From Sepioteuthis lessoniana (lineage: Eukaryota > Mollusca > Cephalopoda > Myopsida > Loliginidae): a stretch of DNA of 64,000 nt. A model generated the notes under the pieces. It was not told where the DNA came from, did no database searches, and worked only from the letters and a program-made list of their open reading frames with translations. How positions within the stretch are numbered: position 1 is the first letter of the stretch; each line of letters starts with the position of its first letter. The stretch covers positions 62,001 through 126,000 of the forward strand of contig CAUZXS010002518.1 of NCBI GenBank assembly GCA_963585895.1. The letters run 5' to 3'. Position numbers and translations under genes: made by a program. Below are positions 54,894-64,000 of the stretch, piece by piece.

Positions 54894-55337
54894 TGGTGAC
54901 CGTAGTCGAGGGCAACAAGAAGGCTCCCTTTTCAATAGCTACTACACTGAGGTATAGGGGAGGGCACTACTTCTTTTTCAGGATTTCTCCACTACCCTTG
55001 ATACATACCTTATATTGCTGAGTGTTAAGCAAGGTGGTATCAAGTACCATTTTTAAAGTCTTTGGTATAACATGACCTGGGATTGCTTAGCGGTTAGAGT
55101 GTTCGCCAATGGCCTGTGATACCGGAATTCAATCCCAGGTCGAGTAATACCAAAGACTCAAAAAATAATACTTGATGCCTCCTTGCTTAACACTCAGCAT
55201 TTTAAGTTATGGATCAAGAGTAAAGTGGAGCAATCCAGGAAAAGGAGTAGCGTCATTCCCTATAAATCAGAGTTGTAGTTATTGAAAACGGAGCCTTCGG
55301 GTCACCCTCAACTACAGTCGCCAACTTTACTTTTTTT
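54894..55337. mobile_element. Head-to-head SINE-D dimer with one target duplication
   Basis: The left half (54894-55087, minus) runs from the tail TGGTGACCGTAGTCGAGG to GACCTGGGATTG. The right half (55088-55337, plus) starts CTTAGCGGTTAGAGTGTTCG and ends GTCGCCAACTTTACTTTTTT. ATATGGTTTCAAGT occurs exactly at 54880-54893 and 55338-55351, so the palindromic pair appears to have entered as one unit. The left half lacks about 55 bp of its head. Similar words exist in element C minisatellite units, so the duplication could in part be older repeat structure. Confidence 0.85.
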
Positions 55338-55663
55338 ATATGGTTTCAAGTAACTAATAATTATAATCATTTGTTTGCAAACAGTTATATTGTTTCAAGT
55401 AATTAATAATAATAATCCTTAGTAAACAATTATAGATTCATATAACTATTCTTAATACAAATAATTTGCATATAGTTATTTGGTTTCAAGTATTTTTATT
55501 TAATACTAGAAATTCTTAAACAGGTCTATTTGACCCATAGATAGAACCCTAACAGATACTACCACTCCAGGTCAAAGTGAAAGTGGGAGTAATGGCAATG
55601 AAGTGGGTACTCGACACTTCCCAGAGTGTCAGAACTGGAGTTTCACCATAAGATACAGTTTGG

Positions 55664-56253
55664 TTTGACTTTATGGCATATCAATAATTGTAGGTTATTT
55701 AAGGCCAAATCCTTTTTATACATATGCATTAAATATATGATTTCTAAACACATTTTGTAGATAACATTTTTAAACAAGCCTGAGCTCATTTTTTCACACT
55801 GTTAAATGGTTTCAATTATTTTTATCTAATGCAAACAATTCTACTTACTATCAGTCATTTGTTTGCTCACAGTTTAATGTTTTCAAGTATTGCTAAGTAT
55901 CACTAAGAATTCAATTAAACATCAGTCATTTGTTTACACACAGATGATCAAACACTTCTATATCAAACAATTCAGTTTAGCATAAGTACACAATTTTTTA
56001 ACACACAATTAAATATAAAAACAGTTCTATTTAAAACAAATAGGACCTAATCAGGCAATACCACTCAAGGCCAGAGTGGACCTGGAAGTGATGGTAATGA
56101 AAGGGCACTCCACATTCCACAAAGCTCCAGCATTAGTGAAACCTCACCATCAGATTATTTAGTGTCATATCCAGAACACTCATTATTAGGTGGTCTTACT
56201 CCTCTGCAGAGATGGAGTCAGTATATTGTGCAACCTTTGCTGACTAGGCCAAG
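55664..56253 (-). mobile_element. Element C1 copy nested in another C
   Basis: The 3' stem-loop GGCATATCAATAATTGTAGG is at 55674, units with CAGTTTAATGTTTTCAAG follow, the core starts at 56056 (CAATACCACTCAAGGCCAGA) and the 5' end is TTTGCTGACTAGGCC. Confidence 0.85.
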
Positions 56254-56344
56254 AGGCAATTTTAAGATGGTATCCAGAACTACTTTTAGATGGAAGAGTC
56301 TTACCTCCATGAAGAGGATACAGTTAGCATATTCTAAGCCTCAC

Positions 56345-56896
56345 TACAGTTTTAAGCATCAATCATTTTTTTATAACTATTTTTACTCAGATTTTGAATT
56401 CTCTTTAAAGTCAAAGTAACCTAAAAATTAAAATACTATAAACTTCATAAAGCCAGCTATCCTTTTAATAAAATGATTATTGAAATTTTAAATGAAATTA
56501 AAAATCATTTCTGAAATAAATCAATATATCAAATTTGATTTTTCTTTTCACAACATCAAATGTAGATGTTGACACAATGAATATATGAGTAAAATTCAAA
56601 ATTTTAAAAAGAATGACATAAAATTTACTTTCAACAAGATGCTCATTCTGTAAAAATCTTGTCAATAGAATGTTTCAACAAATGTTCATAATTATGAAAA
56701 ATAAAAAAATAAAAAAACCACTTGCTAAAAGCTTTGTTGATAAAACATTCTTTTGACAAAAAGGTTGTCGACTAAAAGGTTGTTCAATAAAATGTCTGTT
56801 GACATAGAGTCCAGACACAAGATGTCCAATTACGTATGTATCTGTACACAAATTTTTCCTAAGCACATACACATGTGGAGTGGGCAGACAAATATT

Positions 56897-56937
<41 letters not shown>

Positions 56938-57495
56938 GCTAAAGGCCACAAATAAATAAAATATTTAAAAACAAACAAACAAAAATACAAGCTTTTGGTA
57001 TTTTAACAAAATAGTTCAATCTCCTCAGTGGTGTGTCACAGTTCTAGATGCCTTTCTTGTCAATAATTTTAAGACCCCAAGGAAATGGTGCCTGTTCTTC
57101 AGAATTGTTCCATGTTGAATTTTAATGCCAAAATCTATAATTGGACTCTGCAGGAATAAAGGCCTCATTGGATTAGCAGAATTTTTATGGTCAGTAATAT
57201 TCCTTGGTGACCACAGCCATTTTATTTTCTTACCAGTTTTAAAAATAAAATTCAATCTCAGAGAAAAATTAATTAGGAATCCTTAAATTTAGTGGCACTG
57301 AAATTTGATCTTTATGTTTAAGGAATTCTTAGTGACGGCTGATTTGGGAATTGTTAAAAAATAGTTTGATTATAAGGACTGATGTGTAATATATATGTAT
57401 ACTTATTTTGTATGTCTGTTTATTATATATATATGTGTGTGTGTGTATATATATATTATATATATTTAAATGTAATTCATGTGAGCAGACAACTA

Positions 57496-57528
<33 letters not shown>

Positions 57529-57939
57529 GAGAGTGCAAATAGAATAAGAATATATAAGTTGAAAAATTATTGTTGATTATTTTTTTACCAAATTTCAGTT
57601 TTTCAATTCCAAGTTATAAGGTTGTCATTCTGTACACTTCACAGGTTAGATTTATTGAGTTAAAGAAGTAAAATGACAGAGAGGTCTTTAAAAGTATCAA
57701 TACTGAAGCTTTGATTGTTTTGAATTAAAAATTTAAATAAAATGTGTGCACATTTAACCAACTTTTATAATAAAGTGGTGATTATTTCTGGAATTTACCT
57801 AAGATGATTTTATTTTACATCTTAAACTAAAAGAACATAAAAACAACTATCTCTTAGTAATAAATGAGACTTCAAAATAAACTGATTTAATCTAGACACA
57901 GCGTATTAATTCTTGATAGTTTTTAGCCAAATACAGGAT
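56345..57939. other. AT-rich spacer with microsatellites
   Basis: (TA)n at 56900-56933 and TG/TA tracts at 57425-57470 and 57498-57528. At 56690-56790 several similar words (ACATTCTTTTGACAAAAAGG, TTGTCGACTAAAAGG, TTGTTCAATAAAATG) form an irregular short repeat. No coding signal. Confidence 0.5.
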
Positions 57940-58215
57940 TATGTAACACCCTCCATTTACACCACATCTAGCTCTGTGCAACTTTTTTCTTCTTTCCAAT
58001 ATGGGGGGAGGGGCATTGAAAAGAATTTGGTGATGTAGTTTCATACCATACATATCAAAAGAAGTTTTAAAGATGCTTTAAAGATCAATCAAAAATTCAT
58101 TGGAATAAATATATTGAATGGCAAAGAGACTAGTTTGAAGAAAATTATAGTTTTATTCATCATTTCTTTTCTGTTTTTGGTAGATACAGACTTAGTTTCA
58201 ATACTTTTTTTAACA
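57940..58215 (+). pseudogene. Mariner-like transposase C-terminus relic
   Basis: Related to 27890-28165: CACCCTCCAT, then HWNKYIEWQRD and FEENY encoded near 58100-58145, and TAGATACAGACTTAGTTTCA downstream. Interrupted by stops. Confidence 0.5.
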
Positions 58216-58696
58216 CGATCTTCTTTCTTTCACTCTGAGAATTGTTTAAACAACAGAACTTATTCTTAGAATTGCTATTGTTGTTATTACAATGTTTGGG
58301 ATGATTCTACAACAAGCTTGTTTTTGGGGGCTTTTTTTGCTTATATCTTTATAGAATCATTTGTATTATACTAGTTACAAAGAACAGAATTATCTGTGAG
58401 GTTCAAATTGCTGTGGATGAACCAAGCCAGTTGTCATCATCTCTTTTCTGTTTGCTACCCTTTTCCAGTAAGAAAAAAAAAAACCTCAGTCAAGGGGTTT
58501 CATTTCTTCAGAGATTAGTTGCAAACAGAAAATAGTGACTAATATATTGATTGTCTTGTATTTTCATAGAATCATTTGTGTTACATAGGTTGCTGAGAAT
58601 GAAACTATTTGTGAGGATCTGATTGAAGGGGATGAGCTTAGCCAGTTGCCACAATCCATTTCCCACCTTTTTCTAAAGAAAAGAGTCTTCTTCACC

Positions 58697-58908
58697 TGAC
58701 TGTATTTCACAAAGCACTAATACTCTTGGGAAAGGTAAGAATCCTCTGATTCTCCCTCAGGCTATGTGTAAATAGCAGGGCAGACTGGGTTCTTTAGCCT
58801 TGGCTAGGCAGCCTCTCTAGAAGGAAAACTCTGAATCCAAACCTGTTAAACTCTGCTTAAAAGTTGACCCTGCTTCATATCCTGCCCATGCACAGGGGTT
58901 GGTAAATA
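58697..58908 (+). mobile_element. SINE-A, 5'-truncated
   Basis: Starts within the body at TGTATTTCACAAAGCACTAA and ends ACAGGGGTTGGTAAATA. It lacks the tRNA-like head. Confidence 0.87.
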
Positions 58909-58977
58909 CGGACTCCCTCACTTTCCTTATAGAGTGTACAGCTGAAGAAGGTTGTTGAGTAGATTGGCCAAAACATT

Positions 58978-59270
58978 GTGGTAATAATGGTGTAATGGTT
59001 ATCATCGTAGGAAATGGACACGGCGACACGAGTTCAAATCCTGGATGAGACTGATTGCATTTCACATCGCACTAATACCCTTGGGAAAGGTATGAATCCA
59101 ATTATTCTCCCTCCAGCTATGGGTAAATAGTAGGGCAGACTAGGTTCTTCAGCCTTGGTGGGGCAACTAGTCTAGGAGAAGGAAAACTCTGAATTCAAAC
59201 CTGTGAGACTCCGCTTAAAAAAAATTGACCTTGTGTCATGTCCTGCCCGAGCGGAGATGTTGGTAAATAT
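58978..59270 (+). mobile_element. SINE-A copy, full length
   Basis: A box TGGTGTAATGGTTATCATCG, B box GAGTTCAAATCCTGGATGAG, and the 3' end with a perfect CTCCGC...GCGGAG pairing. The tail GGTAAATATAAATAAATATA grades into AT repeats. The first bases differ from the family (GGTAATAATGG). Confidence 0.92.
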
Positions 59271-59475
59271 AAATAAATATATATAAACAAAAAAAATGTC
59301 AACTTTCTAAGAGGAAAGAGAGAGGTGTCTTGTAGTGGCAAATAGAAAATAAATAATGACTAATATTTTGATTGCGTCATATTTTTCAGAATCCCTTACA
59401 TGAGTTACTAAAAATGGAACTAGTTTTGTGATTTAGATTGAAAATGAGCCACGTTCTGTTGTTCAAACAATACTC

Positions 59476-60956
59476 TTTTCAAAATTATAGTCTATTTTTT
59501 TAATGGCAAAATGTAAAAAAATCTTCTTGGGTTGGCTTAAATAAATCCCAATAGAATTAGAATTTAATACCTTGTGATTGTATTTTGAGTATCTTTAATT
59601 TATTCTTAAAGAAATAATCATTTTGCTTTGGTTTTTTTTTTCCACTTTTTTCTCACTTCAAATCTTTTTTAACCAATAGAATGATCTTCACTTTTTGCTC
59701 CTGTTTGTTTTTGTGTTCATAGATGATGGAAAACAACTAGGATTCCAACTTTTATAGAAATTACCTGTATTTTCTATGTGACGTAAATATATACCTGATA
59801 AAAAAGCATTTTGGGGGAAACAAAAGAAAAACAGATAAAAAAAATAAAAAAATCAGCATGTTAAGATATTTGAATATTTTTCTTATTTTTTGCCTTATCT
59901 ACTAACTTAATATGTATGGGATGCATTTTTAAACAGTCACTAAGTGTGAAACTCATTTGCTACCTGGTATCCAAAAGTTTTGGAAATTAAAAACAAATTA
60001 TTCAATATGTTATGGAGAATCCAATACTTCCTAAGTTGTACTGAACATTTCCCACGTCCCTAAATGTTTTTTTTTTATTTCCAGAGGGAGTAATATTTTC
60101 AACCAAATTTGTTTTTTTGGTGGAAGCCATTTTGTTCCTCAGGTTCCACAAACTTTTGGCAGCAAGTTGTTCAAGATTAAAAGCTACATCTACTCAAAAA
60201 GTTTTAAAAAATATACAAATATCACACGGAATTATGGATACAAAATAATATTTGAGATCAACAAATTCTTATAGACCCCAATTAAATCCCAAGTATATTT
60301 AGTTTTGAAAAGGTAAATCTATATGATTACACATGTTTTAATTGTATCTTGACATATTTTTAGAGAATAATAAATTCTTTGGAATACCATTGTCAGTTAC
60401 AGGCCACAAGAGAACTTTTTTTGAGTATATATTTTTTTTTGTTTTATACAAATAGTGGGAGGTATCTTACCACTGAGTGAGCTGCACATTTTTTTTTTTA
60501 AGCCAAGCAGCCTACTGACTAATTCCTCTACCCTACCCAACCCCTACCTGGTAACATTAATTTTATGAAAACGGATCCCATGCATATTTCTATCTGTGAA
60601 TGACAGGTGAAAGTTATATCAGGTGTTGGAACAAAAAAAATAAAAAAACATAACAAAATACTCAATTCTAAAATTACAAATAGATAAAATTTAGACACAT
60701 ACCAGTCAATACCCTTCAAATACAAAACATATGAGGTTATAAGTACAGACACACACAAATACATATATACACACACACACAAACTGAACCTGTGGAAATT
60801 CCATTTTCTAATTATTATACACAAATTATAAGATACACTATATAATATACAAATACATATGCACCAAAATGTCAATGTAAAAATCTAAGAGGGCTCTTTT
60901 CTAAAAAAGTAACACAGTATAAAGAGATTGCATATATTGTTTTTAGTGTTATGATG
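59476..60956. other. AT-rich spacer, no gene seen
   Basis: T runs and a CA tract at 60748-60780. The 115-codon minus-strand frame at 60528-60875 is low-complexity and has no family motif. Confidence 0.45.
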
Positions 60957-61252
60957 CTTCATATTATGTTTATCATCAGGAAATGGAATCTGTGACTGAA
61001 GTTCAAATCTTGGACAAAGCTCTTTGTATTTTACATTGTGCTAATGTCTTTGGGGAAAGCATGAATCCATCGGTTTTCTTCTTCTCCACAGCTATGCATT
61101 AACAGTGGGATAGATGGGGTTCTTTAGCCCTGGTTAGGCAACCAGTCTAGGAAAAAGAAAACACTGGATTTAAATCAGCTTTATTCCACTAAAAAATGAC
61201 CTTGTGTCACATTCTAACCATGGAATAGTTGTTGGGGATGTTATGTATGTAT
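60957..61252 (+). mobile_element. SINE-A copy, diverged
   Basis: TATGTTTATCATCAGGAAAT, GAAGTTCAAATCTTGGACAA, AGGCAACCAGTCTAGGAAAA and TGACCTTGTGTCACATTCTA in family order. Confidence 0.85.
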
Positions 61253-61489
61253 AAAGTTGGTATTTCTCACCAAAAATTTCAATCATAGTCCTTTTTAACC
61301 ATTATTTTCATAGATTTTTTCTTGCCTTTGAAGATTTTACGTTTGGTTTGTTTTATATGAAAAATTGTCTGAAATTACCTTCCCTGGTACTTTTCACTGT
61401 CATTGGTCATCTTACTGTTGGGTATAAGTGAGACATTATTTTTTTTTAAATACAGTGAAACTTTTGTCTTTAATATTGTCTCAAAAGAA

Positions 61490-61750
61490 GCAGTATGTGA
61501 CACAAGGTCAATTTTTAAGCAGAATTCAGCTGATTTGAATTCAGAGTTTTCCTTCTCACAGACCAGTTGCCATAATAAAGTCAAAGGGCCTAGTCTGCCT
61601 GACTATTTATCCATAGCTGAAAGGAGAATAGTTGGATGCATATCTTTCCCAAAGGTATTCGTACTATGTAAAATGCAAACAGCCTTGTCCAGGATTTTGA
61701 ACTTGGGTCACCCTGTCTATTTCCTACAAGAACCAAAACTATGGGCACCT
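61490..61750 (-). mobile_element. SINE-A copy
   Basis: GTGACACAAGGTCAATTTTT is at the left, ATTTGAATTCAGAGTTTTCC in the middle and the head ACCAAAACTATGGGCACCTC at the right. The terminal GGTTGGTAAATA is missing, so the 3' end is truncated. The plus-strand frame 61403-61786 is incidental. Confidence 0.87.
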
Positions 61751-61984
61751 CCCAGATACTCAATCCAGAGTATCGAGAACTTTTGAATATTTGTAGGTAT
61801 TTTTAGGTTTTTTTTATATCAATATGCTTTCTAAAGTGTTATTTGATGTTGATATGTTTTCTATAGAGTATTTTGTTATGATGATGGTGAAAAGTGCCTC
61901 AGAAGAAAATTTTGGACAATTTTTAAATAAAACAAAAGCAAACTTAAGAAATCTTGGAAGATGACAAAAAAAATGATAAAATAA

Positions 61985-62245
61985 CCAAGTTAGTGTTTTT
62001 TAATGAAACATGCTTTAGGTGTGTATTGGTGGGGGTCTCCATGGCAGAGTGGTTAACATGCTAGAATGTGACATCATAGCGGATTCCAACTCCAGTCATC
62101 CAAAATTTTCTTCTGAGGTGCTTTCCACAAAGATTAAAATCATTTTTGTTTTTAACCAATTCTAAACAATCCAGACTTTAAATAATAAAAAAATATTTTG
62201 CTTTTGTCAAAAAATTTACCATTATTTATTGAATGACCCTCATAT
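61985..62245. repeat. Family E repeat with a SINE-B head
   Basis: AATGAAACATGCTTTAGGTG and the end ATTATTTATTGAATGACCC match family E. A SINE-B head fragment (62027-62103: GGGTCTCCATGGCAGAGTGG, CAACTCCAGTCAT) sits at the same relative place as the SINE-B in the 46288 copy. Confidence 0.5.
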
Positions 62246-62879
62246 ATAAGTAAAAAAAACAAGCCAAAACAAAAAAAATTAAACCAAGTGTTCAGGGGAT
62301 GATTTTATTAATAAGTCTGAATTATTAGCCAATGTTAAATGTTTGGTTTTTTTTATTCAGGATGCATGAATTTTAAAATGAAACAAAAATTCCGTTTCCA
62401 TTAGTGGCACTCTGTTTCAAATTTATGCAATGTAATTAGTGTTCAAAAATTTATTTTAAAAGTCAGATAAACAGTTAGATCAAACAGAGATATAGAAAGA
62501 AGCAGTCTGACATTAATAGGAACAGACAGACATGTTTTGAAATTTTTTAAAAATAAGAAAATATGAACATATATAAATAGACTGATGTGATATAGATGTT
62601 ACTTGGTTTTTTTTTTGGGGGGGGGATTAATATGTTACGATTTTTTAAAATAAAGTTTTGAACACACCACAAATTTGAAACAGACTGCCACCCACAGTAA
62701 TAGAGTGATTAAAATCTTCTCATCTTTTTGTTTCATTTAAAAATTCATATGAACTGATGAAAGTTTAAAAACTGAAATGTTTAACATTGGCAAACAATTC
62801 AAACTATAAATAAAATTATCCTCTGAAGGCCTTGTGTTTTTTGTACATTTTCATATGGTCAGATTTTTTTTCAATTTTC

Positions 62880-62921
<42 letters not shown>
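62880..62921. repeat. (TA)n microsatellite
   Basis: A TA run of about 40 bp; the flanks (62250-63175) are AT-rich with G and T runs at 62610-62630 and no gene. Confidence 0.93.
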
Positions 62922-62926
<5 letters not shown>

Positions 62927-63177
62927 TCTAAAATAAAGTATTTTTTTCACAATAAGTTTTATGCTTCATTATGATCATCATGCAAGAAATCAAAATAGTT
63001 CATTCATACACTAGTAATTGTAATAGCAATGTAATTGTCATATACTTGTAGCAGTAATAGTAATATAATAAATTAAAGATACCCTAATTTCTTAGATGAA
63101 GCATTATTATTTATCCTGCAAATTTAAATCTTGTTAAAAGCTTTTTCTTTATTTCTGATACACATGCTGCTTATTTA

Positions 63178-63345
63178 ATAGACAGAGTGGACCTGGGAGT
63201 AATGGCAATAAAAGTATTCCACACTCACCAGATCTCTACAACTGGAGTTTCACCATCAGATTAAATTTAGTGCCATGCCCTGGACACCTCTTTTATTTGT
63301 AAGGGAATACAGTCAGCATATTCTAAGCCCCAACCATGAGGCAGA
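63178..63345 (-). repeat. Element C2 core fragment
   Basis: CAGAGTGGACCTGGGAGTAA, GGAGTTTCACCATCAGATTA and GTCAGCATATTCTAAGCCCC. The 3' half is missing. Confidence 0.78.
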
Positions 63346-64000
63346 AACTTGTTAAAGTGTTCCTCAACAAAGTTAGGGAACCATTAGTTTAATTCACAAA
63401 CAGCTAGAAAAATCAACAGGTTATTCAGTACACAAGAAGCCCAAGTCTATTTTTAGTTAGTATAGGTGATAGTTGTTATAACCCTCTCAGATTCAACTCA
63501 TTGTAGTTCTCCTGAGGCTTTTAAACATCTCAAAATGTCTTGAAACACCCCGAACCAAAAATAATATAAGTTCATCAATATTAACTAAGGGTTTATTGTT
63601 TGTTTCTATTTTTACTATCTCGATATATTATTTTATTTGCTTTTAATTTTGAACCTCTCGCCAAAAAATCTGCACCAACATGGCAGACATGTAACTAACA
63701 CCTGTCTGAAAACAAAATAATCAACGAATGATTACAACAAAATCTATACTTTTCTCCTCCTTCGATCTGTGCAGCCAAAAACCACAGTTGCAGTCATTTC
63801 AAAATTATATCTCCTTCATTGGCGGAGGCAAGATTTTGGCAAACAATGACTTTAATCTGATGAGCACCTTGTATTGATAGATTTCCTGATGAGATATTCA
63901 TTAGTCAGTTTGCAATCATTTCCGCCATGTTTGGCAAATCCCACAAGCAAATAACAGCTTATAAGACACATGATTAAACAGTGCATTTGTATCAGCCAAC
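63346..64000. other. Spacer at the window end
   Basis: Less repetitive than its surroundings, with CpG-containing words such as TTGGCGGAGGCAAG near 63820. I see no open frame or family repeat. Confidence 0.4.

Larger units (their letters stand above)
54840..56340 (-). mobile_element. Element C copy holding a SINE-D dimer and a second C1
   Basis: Minisatellite-like units occur at 54860-54893 and 55338-55510 (TTATATGGTTTCAAG). The core runs 55530-55663. After the inner C1 the remaining core is at about 56262-56340 (AGAGTCTTACCTCCATGAAG, TATTCTAAGCC). Confidence 0.72.
58340..59475. repeat. Three-unit tandem repeat, about 215 bp, interrupted by SINEs
   Basis: Units start TAGAATCATTTGTATTATAC (58351), TAGAATCATTTGTGTTACAT (58568) and CAGAATCCCTTACATGAGTT (59389). 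Each has a TTTGTGAGG-like or TTTGTGATT word and a GATGAACCAAGCCAGTTG or GATGAGCTTAGCCAGTTG block. AAATAGTGACTAATATATTG and AAATAATGACTAATATTTTG close units one and two. Two SINE-A copies split the second unit. Confidence 0.7.

Noticed and set aside
60528-60875. 115-codon Cys/Tyr-rich minus-strand frame
   Set aside because: It spans CA/TA-rich sequence, lacks any motif, and its composition follows the dinucleotide tracts.

Overview
The window reads as AT-rich animal nuclear DNA with no intact host gene. It is intergenic or deep intronic sequence made mostly of nested transposable elements and microsatellites. The RTE-type LINE with an (ATG)n tail, several tRNA-headed SINE families, many Tc1/mariner relics and abundant (TA)n tracts suggest a lophotrochozoan. 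A cephalopod mollusc such as octopus or squid is my best guess (about 60% sure); no species can be named from sequence alone.

Working names used below. SINE-A: about 290 bp, tRNA-like head with the A-box motif GGTGTAATGGTTATC, 3' end GGTTGGTAAATA. SINE-B: about 240 bp, tRNA-like head TGGTGTAATGGTTAAAGCG, 3' end with a GGTTGATATGCC stem-loop and an AAACC-type tail. SINE-D: about 240 bp, head AGCGGTTAGAGTGTTCGCC, 3' end GTCGCCAACTTTAC. Element C: 520-600 bp or more, non-coding, no obvious tRNA head, 5' end GCCCAGTCGGCTGGGG with a terminal hairpin, a conserved core of about 220 bp, an internal minisatellite and a 3' stem-loop. C1 has an (AAACC)n tail and C2 an (AATC)n tail. All lie in both orientations, often one inside another.

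Layout. 1-4500: one nearly full-length RTE-like LINE (435-3659, minus) between MITE-like sequence and a foldback repeat. 4917-11980: two 5'-truncated LINE copies; the first is split by a 4.3-kb LTR element (6221-10506) with two nearly identical LTRs and a non-coding interior. 12000-33000: SINE-A/B/D and element C copies, repeatedly nested, plus mariner relics. 33492-33855: an uninterrupted 364-bp (TA)n tract. 34300-53000: a mariner relic split by SINE-D, a Tc1-like transposon split by element C, an inverted pair of element C copies, and a mariner (51617-52791) with readable but dead transposase. 53200-64000: more nested C/SINE-D/LINE, including a head-to-head SINE-D dimer flanked by one target-site duplication, a three-unit tandem repeat and scattered SINE-A.

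The parts form no pathway. They are a stratified record: LINEs supply the reverse transcriptase, and the non-autonomous families carry 3' ends presumably recognised by LINE machinery. Inserted-into relations give relative ages. The most distinctive content is element C, with its compensated 5' hairpin, internal minisatellite and a 3' stem-loop shared with SINE-B, and the palindromic SINE-D dimer. I found no CRISPR, operon, rRNA or functional tRNA gene.
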